A program made the position numbers and the translations under genes. DNA of 49,402 bases. Source: an uncultured Clostridia bacterium (lineage in GTDB: Bacteria; Bacillota; Clostridia; Oscillospirales; Acutalibacteraceae). Below are positions 1-9,316 of the stretch, piece after piece; position 1 is the first letter of the stretch, and each line of letters begins with the position of its first letter. The stretch is from NCBI GenBank assembly GCA_947644325.1, contig CANRZD010000005.1:1-49402 (forward strand), read 5' to 3'. The notes beneath the pieces were generated by a model, which saw only the letters and a list, made by a program, of their open reading frames with translations, made no database searches and had not been told where the DNA came from.

Positions 1-1295
1 CCGCTGGCGCTTTCCCGATTCGATGAGATAGGTGCGCACCTCCTGCCGGCCCGGGGGCAGCTCGTCCAAAACAGAGATGTCCAGGTCCCCGTAGACCATC
101 AGGGCCAGGGTGCGGGGGATGGGCGTGGCGCTCATGACCAGCAGGTGGGGGGAGGCCCCCTTCTCCTTGAGGGCCGAGCGCTGGTTCACCCCGAACCGGT
201 GCTGCTCGTCGGTGATGACAAGGCCCAGGTCGTGAAAGGACACCTTCTCGCTGAGAAGGGCGTGGGTGCCGATGGCAAGGCCGATCTCCCCCAAAGCCAG
301 GGCCTCCTGCTGCCGCCGCCTGGGGGCCGCGGGCATAGAGCCCGTAAACAGCGCGCACCGCACCCCCGCCGGGCCCAGAAGCTTCGACAAGGACTCAAAG
401 TGCTGCACCGCCAGTATCTCCGTGGGGGCCATCAGCGCCGCCTGATACCCGGCCTTCACCGCCGCCCAGCACAGGGCCGCGGCCACGGCGGTCTTGCCGC
501 TGCCCACGTCCCCCTGTATCAGGCGGTTCATGGGGGCGGAGCCCGCCATGTCACCTATGGCTTCTGTAATGGCCCGCCTCTGGGCCCTTGTCAGGGAGAA
601 GGGCAGAAGCCCCGCGAAGCCCTCCGGGAAGCCCGGGGGCACGGGGTGGGGGTTCTGCTGGGCCCGGCCGCTTTTTATCTGCATAAGCCCCAGCTGCAGC
701 ACCAAAAACTCCTCGAACACCAGCCGGGTCTTGGCCTTTGCCAGCTCCTCCATGGACGGGGGGAAGTGGATGGCCTTTATGGCCTCCGAGAGCTCTATAA
801 GGCCGTACTTCTCCCGCAGGGCCTGGGGCAGGGGGTCTGTAAGGGCGGGCAGAAAGCAGAGGGCCCGCTCCATGTCCTTGCAGATCATGCGGCTCGTGAG
901 CCCCTGGGTGGCCGGGTACACGGGCACGATGGCTTTCTCCTTCCCCTGGGGCACAAACTCCGGGGAGAGCATCTCCCGCCGCAGGAAGGTGCCCGTGACC
1001 CGCCCCCGGAACACGTACACGCCCCCCTCCTTCAAGAGATTGGGGATGTAGCGGTTGTTGAAGAAGGTCAGGGAGAGGTCGTCCACCCCGTCGGTTACAG
1101 CGGTCTTATAGAGGGTCATGCCCCCCCGCACCCGGGTCATGACGGGCTTATAGAGCACCTTCCCCCGCACGGTGGCCGGTTCCCCCAGCACCGTCTGGGC
1201 GATGGGCCCAAAAGACCCCCAGTCCTCATAGGCCCGGGGGTAAAGGCGCAAAAGCCCTTTTTGGGGCCTACACCCTTGAGAGCTTCGATTTCCAT
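1..1295 (-). pseudogene. recG: ATP-dependent DNA helicase RecG (3' end off the left edge; N-terminus frame-disrupted)
   Basis: Minus-strand translation gives RecG sequence (…YPRAYEDWGSFGPIAQTVLGEPATVRGKVLYK…, GDVGSGKT Walker A, DEQHRFGV). The gene starts MEIEALKGVGPKK at 1295, but the body (LLRLYPRAYEDW) is in another frame from about 1254. It may be an assembly artefact rather than a true pseudogene. Confidence 0.85.
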
Positions 1296-1304
1296 AGAAA
1301 ACGC

Positions 1305-3011
1305 TTATTCCACCGAAATGATGAAGTAATAGACCGGCTGCCCGCCCTCTACCAGGGTGATCTCCACGTCGGCGCTGACTTTGGCGGAGAGAAGGCGCTT
1401 TGCCTCTTCCGCCTGCTGGGCGGTGATGCCCTCGCCGTACACCAGGGTGATGAAGGAGGTGTCCGGGTGCCTTCTGGCAAGGGACCTTGCCACCCGCACG
1501 CAGGCGCTGACGGGGTCCTTTTCGATGTAGCTGAGCTTGCCGTTTTTAAGGCCCAGAATGTCCCCCTGCCGGATGGTGGAGCTGCCGAACTCCGAATCCC
1601 GGGCCGCAAAGGTCACAAGGCCCGTGTCCACGTGAGAGGCGGCCTCCAGCATCTGCTGGCGGTTCTCCTCGGGCTCGCTGTCAGGGTCAAAGGCCAGCAT
1701 GGCCGAGATGCCCTGGGGGATGGTGCGGGTGGGCAGCACCACTACCTCCCGGTCTGTGGCGAGGGGTATGACCTGCTCGGCGGCCATGATGATGTTCTTG
1801 TTGTTGGGCAGGATGAAGACCTTTTTGGCCGGGGTGGCCAGCACCGCCTGCAAGAGGTCGTCGGTGCTGGGGTTCATGGTCTGCCCGCCGCTTACCACTA
1901 CGGCGCAGCCCAAATCCGTGAAGAGGCTCCTGAGCCCCTCGCCTGCCGCCACGGAGATAAAGCCCATTTCCTCCACGGGCTCCTGGGGAGCGAGGGCGGG
2001 CTGGGGAGCGGGCTGCTGGGGGGCGGCCGCAGCCTTCTGGGCCTCGTTTTCTTCGGCGGCCTTGCGGTGCTGCTCCTTCATGTTCTCTATCTTCACCGTC
2101 AAGAGCTGCCCGTACTGCAGCGCCGCCTGCAGGGCGTTGCCGGGGTTCTCGGTGTGCACGTGGGTCTTTATGATCTCCTCGTCGTCCACCACCACCACGC
2201 AGTCGCCGATGGTCTCTAAGAACAGGCGCAGGTCCAGGGGGTCCTTCTGGATCTCCGGGTCCCGGCCCACGATGAACTCTGTGCAGTAGGTAAAGTTTAT
2301 CTCGCTGTCAAATTCCGCCGCCACGTTCCTAAAGAACTCGGCGGTCTCCTGGGCCTTCTCCTCCGGGGAGAGCCCGGACTCGATGATGATGCCGCTCTTG
2401 AAGACGCTGAGCATCCCCTCGAAAATAAGGCACACGCCCTGGCCGCCGGCGTCCACCACCCCGGCCCGCTTTAGAACCGGCAGAAGCTCCGGGGTCTCTT
2501 CCAGCGCCTGGGCCGCGCCCATGCACACGGCGTCCCACACCTGCACCGGGTCCTCGCAGCCGTTTTCCAGGGCCTCCCGGCCCTTTTCCGCCGCCACCCG
2601 GGCCACGGTGAGCATGGTGCCCTCTGTGGGCTTCATGACGGCCTTGTAGGCTTCCTCCACGCCCAGCTCCAGGGCCCGCACCAGGTCCTCGGCCCCGGCT
2701 TCCGTCAGGCCCTCCAGGCCCTTGGAGAGGCCCCTGAAAAGCAGGGACAATATGACGCCGGAGTTGCCCCGGGCGTTTCGCAGCATGGTAGAGGCCGTCT
2801 TCTTGGCCGCCTCCCCCACGGCAGTTTCCTCAGGCAGGTCCTTCACGCTGTCCGCGGCGGCACCCGCCGTCATGGACATATTCGTGCCCGTGTCCCCGTC
2901 CGGCACGGGGAATATATTCAGGTCGTTGACTTGCTTTTTGTACTTCGCAATGTTGTTGGAGCCGGAGACCACGGCGTTTTTGAACTGATAACCCTGTATC
3001 ACAAGTAACAC
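1305..3011 (-). CDS. DAK2 domain / fatty acid kinase-like protein (YloV/FakA family)
   Basis: NIFPVPDGDTGTNMSMT, ARGNSGVILSLLFRG and DAGGQGVCLIFEGM motifs; lies directly upstream of recG, as in other Firmicutes. GTG start. Confidence 0.9.
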   Translation of the reverse strand: MLLVIQGYQFKNAVVSGSNNIAKYKKQVNDLNIFPVPDGDTGTNMSMTAGAAADSVKDLPEETAVGEAAKKTASTMLRNARGNSGVILSLLFRGLSKGLEGLTEAGAEDLVRALELGVEEAYKAVMKPTEGTMLTVARVAAEKGREALENGCEDPVQVWDAVCMGAAQALEETPELLPVLKRAGVVDAGGQGVCLIFEGMLSVFKSGIIIESGLSPEEKAQETAEFFRNVAAEFDSEINFTYCTEFIVGRDPEIQKDPLDLRLFLETIGDCVVVVDDEEIIKTHVHTENPGNALQAALQYGQLLTVKIENMKEQHRKAAEENEAQKAAAAPQQPAPQPALAPQEPVEEMGFISVAAGEGLRSLFTDLGCAVVVSGGQTMNPSTDDLLQAVLATPAKKVFILPNNKNIIMAAEQVIPLATDREVVVLPTRTIPQGISAMLAFDPDSEPEENRQQMLEAASHVDTGLVTFAARDSEFGSSTIRQGDILGLKNGKLSYIEKDPVSACVRVARSLARRHPDTSFITLVYGEGITAQQAEEAKRLLSAKVSADVEITLVEGGQPVYYFIISVE

Positions 3012-3133
3012 ATCCTTATATCAATCGCTTATCTTTATCTCTTGCTCTGGACATAAATTTTCCTATTTTACCACACCCGCCGGCAAAATACAATGCGGCA
3101 AAGCCCTTTCGCCCATTAAAATTTTTTGGGGTG

Positions 3134-3162
3134 TTGCATCCTGCCCCAAATGCTGGTATGAT
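3134..3162 (+). promoter_or_regulatory. Promoter for the toxin mRNA
   Basis: TTGCAT-N17-TATGAT; predicted TSS about 3169, in front of the structured leader. Confidence 0.6.
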
Positions 3163-3288
3163 AAAGGCGCACAGTTTTGTGCGGGAGTCTGCCATAGTGG
3201 TAGGCGGCTGGCCTTCCCCAGAGGGTCTGGAACCTCTGCTTGCATAGAAACCCGGTTTTCGGGAATCTGTGGAAAGGAGGTCGTACTT

Positions 3289-3369
3289 ATGAGTGACTTC
3301 GAGCTGTTATCGCTGGTTATCATGCTGCTGGCTCTTGTAGTGGCGGCTTTGAAGGACACAAAAAAGTAG
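3289..3369 (+). CDS. 26-aa holin-like type I toxin peptide
   Basis: MSDFELLSLVIMLLALVVAALKDTKK: short polar N-terminus, single hydrophobic helix and lysine tail typical of Firmicute Hol-Tox/TxpA-Fst-type peptides. Strong SD GGAGGT upstream. Too short for the supplied ORF track. Confidence 0.8.
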   Translation: MSDFELLSLVIMLLALVVAALKDTKK

Positions 3370-3452
3370 CCGCCCCGGGCAAGGTTGCGGCTACTTGATT
3401 CAAGTATACGTATAACTTTGGCCAGCCGTCTATCGGCAGGCTCTTTTTTTCT
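3360..3452 (-). ncRNA. Antisense antitoxin RNA, about 90 nt, overlapping the 3' end of the toxin mRNA
   Basis: Minus-strand TTGACA (3487-3482)-N17-TATAAT (3464-3459), then after about 90 nt the intrinsic terminator AAGTAGCCGC…GCGGCTACTTTTTT (3396-3360). Confidence 0.75.
3421..3450 (+). terminator. Intrinsic terminator of the toxin mRNA
   Basis: GCCAGCCG-TCTAT-CGGCAGGC followed by TCTTTTTTT. Confidence 0.7.
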
Positions 3453-3488
3453 GTTTTTATTATAGACCATTTTTTCCTCGTTGTCAAC

Positions 3489-3517
3489 TTGCAAACTCCT
3501 TCCCAGTTTGGTATAAT
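3489..3517 (+). promoter_or_regulatory. glyS promoter
   Basis: TTGCAA-N17-TATAAT upstream of the glycyl-tRNA synthetase gene. Confidence 0.7.
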
Positions 3518-3566
3518 GCCAGAAGGATTGGAATTATTTTTGTTTTGAGAGAGGTAGGCGCTTTTA

Positions 3567-4946
3567 ATGAACGCATCGGAAAAGACTATGGATATGATCA
3601 CCGGCCTGTGCAAGAACCGGGGCTTTATTTTCCCGGGCAGCGAGATCTACGGCGGGCTTGCCAACACCTGGGACTATGGCCCCCTGGGCGCGCGGCTTAA
3701 AAACAACGTGAAGGACGCCTGGCGCAAGCGCTTTATACAGGAGCGGGAAAACAGCTTCGAGATCGACGCGGACATCCTCATGCACCCCCGGGTGTGGGAG
3801 GCAAGCGGCCACGTGCAGTCCTTCTCCGACCCCCTTCTGGACTGCAAGGAGTGCAAGATGCGCCACCGGGCCGACAACCTCATCGATGACTTCGACCCCG
3901 AGGCCCACGCCGACGGCATGAAAAAAGAGGAGATGTTCCAGTATATCAAAGACCATCACATCCCCTGCCCCCACTGCGGCAAGCACAATTTCACGGACAT
4001 CCGGGAGTTTAACCTGATGTTCCAGACCTACCGGGGCGTCACCGAGAGCAGCAAGAGCGTCATCTACCTGCGCCCGGAAAACGCCCAGGGCGAGTATGTG
4101 AACTTCTTAAACGTCCAGCGCACCATGCGGGCGAAGCTCCCCTTCTCCATCGGGCAGATCGGCAAGGCCTTCCGCAACGAGATCACCCCGGGCAACTTCA
4201 CCTTCCGCACCATCGAGTTCGAGCAGATGGAGTTCCAGACCTTCTGCAAGGAGGGCATGGACGGGGATCTCTACGAGCACTTTAAGGAGTATGGCAAGAA
4301 GTTCTTCATGGATTTAGGCCTGCCGGAAAACACCCTGCGCTTCCACGACCACGAGAAGCTGGCCCACTACGCCCGGGCCGCCTGCGACATCGAGTACCTG
4401 TTCCCCTTCGGCTGGGGGGAAATAAACGGCACCCACAACCGCACGGATTTCGACCTTTCCCGCCACCAGGAGTACAGCGGCCAGAAGATGGACTACCTGG
4501 ACCCCGAGACAAACGAGAAGTTTATCCCCTATATCATCGAATCCACCTACGGCCTGGACCGCACCGTGCTGGCCCTCCTCTGCGAGGCCTACGACGTGGA
4601 GATGCTGGACGAGGCCAAAAACGACAGCCGGGTGGTGCTGCACCTGCACCCGGCCATGGCCCCCTATAAGGCCGCCGTGCTGCCCCTTTCCAAAAAGCTC
4701 TCCGAGAAGGCCCGGGAAATCTACCAGCGCCTGAGCAAATCCTTCATGACCGACTTCGACGAGACCGGCTCCATCGGCAAGCGCTACCGCCGGGAGGACG
4801 AGATCGGCACGCCCCTGTGCGTCACCGTGGACTTCGAGACGGAAAACGACGGCTGCGTCACTGTCCGCGACCGGGACACCATGCAGCAGGAGCGCATCCC
4901 CGTCTCCGCCCTGGAGGCTTACGTGGGAGAGCGCGTCAGGTTCTAA
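3567..4946 (+). CDS. glyS: Glycyl-tRNA synthetase, homodimeric class II type
   Basis: NRGFIFPGSEIYGGLANTWDYGPLG, FRNEITPGNFTFRTIEFEQMEFQ and IIESTYGLDRTVLALL motifs. Confidence 0.95.
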   Translation: MNASEKTMDMITGLCKNRGFIFPGSEIYGGLANTWDYGPLGARLKNNVKDAWRKRFIQERENSFEIDADILMHPRVWEASGHVQSFSDPLLDCKECKMRHRADNLIDDFDPEAHADGMKKEEMFQYIKDHHIPCPHCGKHNFTDIREFNLMFQTYRGVTESSKSVIYLRPENAQGEYVNFLNVQRTMRAKLPFSIGQIGKAFRNEITPGNFTFRTIEFEQMEFQTFCKEGMDGDLYEHFKEYGKKFFMDLGLPENTLRFHDHEKLAHYARAACDIEYLFPFGWGEINGTHNRTDFDLSRHQEYSGQKMDYLDPETNEKFIPYIIESTYGLDRTVLALLCEAYDVEMLDEAKNDSRVVLHLHPAMAPYKAAVLPLSKKLSEKAREIYQRLSKSFMTDFDETGSIGKRYRREDEIGTPLCVTVDFETENDGCVTVRDRDTMQQERIPVSALEAYVGERVRF

Positions 4947-4965
4947 GGGAAAAGGAGGCGGTATT

Positions 4966-5400
4966 GTGCAGAACGAAGAAAAGATCCTGAGCATACTTGA
5001 AAATGTCCAGGGGCAGCTCCAAAACATGCAGGGGCAGATGAATTCCATGGAAGACCGTATGGACCGCATAGAAGCCCACATGGACCGAATGGAGACCCGC
5101 ATGGATGGGATGGAAGCCCGCATGGACCGAATGGAGACCCGCATGGACCGGATGGAGACCCGCATGGATGGGTTTGAGACCCGCATGGACACCATGGATG
5201 AGACACTCACCCGGGTGGCCGCGACCCAGGAGAATGTGGTGCTGCCGCGGCTGCAGCTGCTGGCCGAGGGACAGGCGGGCATCGTGCGGAACATGGCGAG
5301 GCAGGAGGACCTTACGGCCGTAAAGGAGGACGTGGGAATACTGAAGTCCGCCGTGCGGACCCACGCGGCGGATATCGCGGAGCTGAAGGCTGTAAAATAA
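4966..5400 (+). CDS. Small coiled-coil protein with heptad repeats (MDRMETR)n
   Basis: GTG start; a run of 7-residue units encoded by 21-bp repeats; no other domain recognised. Confidence 0.7.
   Translation: MQNEEKILSILENVQGQLQNMQGQMNSMEDRMDRIEAHMDRMETRMDGMEARMDRMETRMDRMETRMDGFETRMDTMDETLTRVAATQENVVLPRLQLLAEGQAGIVRNMARQEDLTAVKEDVGILKSAVRTHAADIAELKAVK
5059..5184 (+). repeat. Six tandem 21-bp units (consensus ATGGACCGNATGGAGACCCGC)
   Basis: Units begin at 5059, 5080, 5101, 5122, 5143 and 5164; a degenerate unit follows at 5185. Confidence 0.85.
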
Positions 5401-5416
5401 CAGAGGGAAAGACACT

Positions 5417-6154
5417 ATGGAAAACAAATACGACGACCCTGCTTTCTTTGAAAAATACGGCGGGATGCCCCGATCTCAAAAAGGCCTCTCCGGCGCGGGG
5501 GAGTGGGAGACCCTTCGGGCCCTGCTACCGGACTTCACGGGAAAGCGCGTGCTGGACCTGGGCTGCGGGTACGGCTGGCACTGCGCCTGGGCCGCTGACC
5601 ACGGCGCGGCCTCGGTGCTGGGCACGGATGCCTCCCGGCGGATGCTGGAGGCCGCCCGGGAGAAAAACCCCCGGGGCTGTGTGGAGTACCGGCTTCTGCC
5701 CATAGAGCAGGCGGACTTTCCGCCGGAGAGCTTTGACGTTGTGCTGAGCTCTTTAGCGCTCCATTACATCGAGGACCTTTTCGGCGTCTACCGCAAGGTA
5801 TTCCGGTGGCTCGCGGCCGGGGGCGCCTTCGTGTTCACGGCGGAGCACCCAGTCTTTACGGCCCAGGGCCCCCAGGACTGGTACTACGGCCCGGACGGCA
5901 GCATTCAGCATTTCCCGGTGGACAGCTACTTCTGCGAGGGGAAGCGCCAGGCGGTATTTTTGGGGGAGCCCGTGACAAAATACCACCACACCCTCACCAC
6001 CTACCTGGACGGCCTGCTGGAAGCAGGCTTCACCCTGGACCATGTGCGGGAGCCCCAGCCCCCGCGGAGCATGATGGACCTGCCCGGCATGAAGGACGAG
6101 TTGCGCCGCCCCATGATGCTGATCGTTTCAGCGCACAAAGGCGGAAGGGCCTAA
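5417..6154 (+). CDS. Class I SAM-dependent methyltransferase
   Basis: [33 protein letters not shown] motif [18 protein letters not shown]. Confidence 0.88.
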   Translation: MENKYDDPAFFEKYGGMPRSQKGLSGAGEWETLRALLPDFTGKRVLDLGCGYGWHCAWAADHGAASVLGTDASRRMLEAAREKNPRGCVEYRLLPIEQADFPPESFDVVLSSLALHYIEDLFGVYRKVFRWLAAGGAFVFTAEHPVFTAQGPQDWYYGPDGSIQHFPVDSYFCEGKRQAVFLGEPVTKYHHTLTTYLDGLLEAGFTLDHVREPQPPRSMMDLPGMKDELRRPMMLIVSAHKGGRA

Positions 6155-6181
6155 ACGCCCTTTTGGCCCGCAGGCGAATGT

Positions 6182-6214
6182 TAGAGCCCGGCCGTCTCGG
6201 CTGGGCCCTCTTTT
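6182..6214 (+). terminator. Intrinsic terminator
   Basis: AGAGCCCGGCC-gtctc-GGCTGGGCCCTCTTTT. Confidence 0.6.
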
Positions 6215-6282
6215 GCTTGCCTTTGGGGCTGGGATTTGGTATAATAGCCGTAAACGGACGAAGTGGAAAGGAACGGTGTGTT

Positions 6283-7167
6283 ATGAATTTGATGGGATTG
6301 TTCCGCTCCCCCCAGAACGAGCTGGAAAAAGGCGGGAAGGAAGCGGAGGAGCAGGGCATCCTCAACAGCTGCCCCAGGTGCGGGGTACGCATGCCCATTA
6401 CAGACCTGCAGGAGAACCTGAACGTGTGCAGCGCCTGCGGATACCATTTCCGCATAGGGCCCAGGGAGAGGGTCTTCTTCGTGTGCGACGAGGGCAGCTT
6501 TGAGGAGCTGGAGGGCGACCTGATGAGCCACGACCTGCTGGATTTCCCCGGCTACGACCAGAAGCTGCGAAACGCCAAGCTCGCCTCCCGGGAGAAGGAG
6601 GGCGTGCTCTGCGGCACCGCCAGGATAGAGGGCGAGCCCTGCGCCCTTTTCTGCATGGACCCCAACTTCATGATGGGCAGCATGGGCACCGTGGTAGGGG
6701 AGAAGATCACCCGCCTTTTTGAGTACGCCGCCGAAAACCGCCTGCCTGTAGTGGGCTTTACCGTCTCCGGCGGGGCCCGTATGCAGGAGGGCATCCTTTC
6801 CCTGATGCAGATGGCAAAGACCAGCGCGGCCTTAAAGCGCCACAGCGACGCGGGGCTTTTCTACCTTACGGTGCTCACGGACCCCACCACCGGCGGCGTC
6901 ACCGCCAGCTTCGCCATGGACGGGGACGTGATCATGGCCGAGCCCGGGGCCACCATCGGCTTTGCCGGGGCCCGGGTCATCGAGCAGACCATCCGCAAAA
7001 AGCTGCCCCAGGGCTTCCAGACCGCCGAGTTCCTTTTGGAGCACGGCTTTGTGGACCTTATCGTGCCCCGCAGTGAGCAGAGGCAGGCCATCGCCTACCT
7101 GCTGCGCCTGCACGGGCCCGGCGCGAATCAGCAGGCCGCCGGGGACAGAGAGGAGGCATCCCTATGA
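6283..7167 (+). CDS. accD: Acetyl-CoA carboxylase carboxyltransferase subunit beta
   Basis: Zn-ribbon CPRCGVRM…[38 protein letters not shown] at 6283 (the supplied ORF extends 5' of it); TTGCCT-N17-TATAAT promoter upstream. Confidence 0.93.
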   Translation: MNLMGLFRSPQNELEKGGKEAEEQGILNSCPRCGVRMPITDLQENLNVCSACGYHFRIGPRERVFFVCDEGSFEELEGDLMSHDLLDFPGYDQKLRNAKLASREKEGVLCGTARIEGEPCALFCMDPNFMMGSMGTVVGEKITRLFEYAAENRLPVVGFTVSGGARMQEGILSLMQMAKTSAALKRHSDAGLFYLTVLTDPTTGGVTASFAMDGDVIMAEPGATIGFAGARVIEQTIRKKLPQGFQTAEFLLEHGFVDLIVPRSEQRQAIAYLLRLHGPGANQQAAGDREEASL

Positions 7168-7919
7168 ACGCCTATGAAAAAGTCATGCTGGCGCGGGCCA
7201 AGGGCCGCCCCACGGGCCTTTCCTATATCCACGAGATCTTCTCGGGCTTTTTAGAGCTCCACGGCGACCGCCGCTTCGGGGACGACCCGGCCATCGTGGG
7301 GGGGCTGGCGGAGCTTGACGGCATGCCCGTCACGGTCATCGCCATGGAAAAGGGCGTGGACATGAAGGAGAAGGTCCGCCGCAACTTCGGCTCCCCCAAC
7401 CCCGAGGGCTACCGCAAGGCCCTGCGGCTCATGAAGCAGGCGGAAAAGTTCCGCCGGCCGGTGGTGTGCTTTGTAGACACCTCCGGCGCCTACTGCGGCC
7501 TGGGGGCCGAAGAGCGGGGCCAGGGCCAGGCCATCGCCGAGAACCTGATGGAGATGGCGGGCCTTGGGACCCCCATCGTGTCCATCCTCATCGGCGAGGG
7601 GGGCAGCGGCGGGGCCCTGGCCCTGGCTGTGGCCGACCAGGTGTGGATACTGGAAAACGCCGTGTACTCGGTCATTTCCCCCGAGGGCTGCGCCAGCATT
7701 TTGTGGAAAGACCCCAAGCGCGTGAAGGACGCCGCCGACTGCCTGCGCCTGACCGCCCAGGACATGGAGGAGCTGGGCGTGGTGGAAAGGGTGCTGCCCG
7801 AGGACGAGGGCTGCTGCGGGGCCATTAAAGAGGGGCTTATTGAGCTTCTGCCGAAGCTTCTGGCCCTCCCCCCCCAAGATCTGCTGGACAGGCGCTACAA
7901 GCGCTTCCGGGCGTTCTGA
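7164..7919 (+). CDS. accA: Acetyl-CoA carboxylase carboxyltransferase subunit alpha
   Basis: [61 protein letters not shown] overlap with accD. Confidence 0.94.
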   Translation: MNAYEKVMLARAKGRPTGLSYIHEIFSGFLELHGDRRFGDDPAIVGGLAELDGMPVTVIAMEKGVDMKEKVRRNFGSPNPEGYRKALRLMKQAEKFRRPVVCFVDTSGAYCGLGAEERGQGQAIAENLMEMAGLGTPIVSILIGEGGSGGALALAVADQVWILENAVYSVISPEGCASILWKDPKRVKDAADCLRLTAQDMEELGVVERVLPEDEGCCGAIKEGLIELLPKLLALPPQDLLDRRYKRFRAF

Positions 7920-7931
7920 GAAGGAGGCTTT

Positions 7932-8867
7932 ATGCATCTGACCACAAGTCTCGGGGATATCCGGGAGACGGCCCCCGTGTCCCTGGCCCTGGGGGCCTTT
8001 GACGGGCTGCACCGGGGCCACATGGCGGTTATAAATGCCGCCGTGCAGGGGGAGAACCCCGGGGTCTTCACCTTTAGCGCCGGGCCCAAGGGCGCCCCCG
8101 CCGTGCTCACCCCAGAGGACAAGCTGCTGCTTTTGGAGCAGGCCGGCGCACAGCGCGTCTACCGCGTGGATTTTAGTACCCTGCGGGACATGGAGGCCCG
8201 GCGCTTTGTGGAAGACGTCCTCTTTGAAAAGTGCCGGGCCGCAAGGCTCTGCTGCGGGGAAGACTTCCGCTTCGGCCGGGGGGCCGCCGGGGACATGGAG
8301 CTGCTCTCGGCCCTGTGCGCCCGGGCGGGGGTAGAGCTTATCGTCGTGCCCCCTGTGCGGGAGGGCGGCGAGAAGATCAGCTCCACCCGCATCCGCAAAG
8401 CCCTGGAGGAGGGGGACATCCCTACCGCCAACCGCCTTCTGGGCCGGCCCTTCGGCTTCTCTTTACCCGTTATCCACGGCAAACACATTGGCCACACCCT
8501 GGGCACGCCTACCATCAACCAGGCGCTGCCGGTGGGGTTCATTCTGCCCCGGTTCGGGGTGTACGCGGCCTGGTGCTTTGCAAAGGGGCAGTTCTACTAT
8601 GGCGTCGCCAACATCGGCGTAAAGCCCACCGTGGGCTCTGACTACGTGCTGTGCGAGACCTGGATGCCCGGCTTCTCCGGGGACCTGTACGGCTACCCGG
8701 TACGTTTGTTCCTGCTGGAGTTCCTGCGGCCGGAGAGGAAGTTCCCTTCTCTGGACGCTTTGAAGGAAGAGATAAAGCGCAACGCCCTGAAAGCCGAAGA
8801 AATTACAAAAGCTGTGCCCCCGCCGTCATTTCCCACTTTACAAAAGAGCCCCGCTATGCTACAATAA
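7932..8867 (+). CDS. ribF: Bifunctional riboflavin kinase / FAD synthetase
   Basis: LGAFDGLHRGHMAVI, EKISSTRIRKALEEGDI, GHTLGTPTINQ; lies upstream of rpsO. Confidence 0.9.
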   Translation: MHLTTSLGDIRETAPVSLALGAFDGLHRGHMAVINAAVQGENPGVFTFSAGPKGAPAVLTPEDKLLLLEQAGAQRVYRVDFSTLRDMEARRFVEDVLFEKCRAARLCCGEDFRFGRGAAGDMELLSALCARAGVELIVVPPVREGGEKISSTRIRKALEEGDIPTANRLLGRPFGFSLPVIHGKHIGHTLGTPTINQALPVGFILPRFGVYAAWCFAKGQFYYGVANIGVKPTVGSDYVLCETWMPGFSGDLYGYPVRLFLLEFLRPERKFPSLDALKEEIKRNALKAEEITKAVPPPSFPTLQKSPAMLQ

Positions 8868-8962
8868 ACAAGATGCCCTGCCGCGGACACGGGAACCACC
8901 GACCCCCTCTGCGGCACGGGTGAATAAAAAAGCGGCAGAAAGCCGCAGGAAAGGTGATACCC

Positions 8963-9226
8963 ATGACCAAAGCTGAAAAGACCGAGATCATCCAGAAGTA
9001 CGCAAGACACGAGGGCGACACCGGCTCTCCCGAGGTGCAGGTGGCTGTGCTCACAAAGCGCATCAACGACCTGACCGAGCACCTGCGGGTCAATAAGAAG
9101 GACCATCACTCCCGCCGGGGCCTCTTGAAAATGGTAGGCCAGCGCAGAAGCCTTCTCAACTATCTCATCAAGATAGACATCGAGCGCTACCGCGCCATCA
9201 TCGCCCAGCTGGGTATTCGTAAGTAA
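8963..9226 (+). CDS. rpsO: 30S ribosomal protein S15
   Basis: [41 protein letters not shown]…; ATG at 8963. Confidence 0.97.
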   Translation: MTKAEKTEIIQKYARHEGDTGSPEVQVAVLTKRINDLTEHLRVNKKDHHSRRGLLKMVGQRRSLLNYLIKIDIERYRAIIAQLGIRK

Positions 9227-9239
9227 GCTGCCAAAAAGA

Positions 9240-9301
9240 AGAGAGCCAAAGGCTGGCTGCGGGCTAATTCGGCCGGCACGCCCAGCCTTTTACTCTTTTT
9301 T
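9240..9301 (+). terminator. Intrinsic terminator downstream of rpsO
   Basis: AGAG…AAAGGCTGG…CCAGCCTTTTACTCTTTTTT. Confidence 0.65.
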
Positions 9302-9316
9302 GCGGAATGGGCGGGG

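Noticed and set aside
145-1329. 394-aa plus-strand ORF
   Set aside because: Antisense shadow of recG. The minus-strand translation gives clear RecG motifs, and the plus-strand product is low-complexity and G/H/P/L-rich.
3518-3566. T-box riboswitch upstream of glyS
   Set aside because: The leader from the TATAAT to the ATG is only about 45 nt, too short for a T-box.
3063-3613. Minus-strand ORFs of 143 and 97 aa
   Set aside because: They cross the antisense RNA, the glyS promoter and the glyS start. No recognisable protein features; the RNA-level explanation is stronger.
5806-6282. 5' extension of the accD ORF in the track
   Set aside because: It overlaps the methyltransferase gene, a terminator and the accD promoter. 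The protein family starts near ATG 6283.
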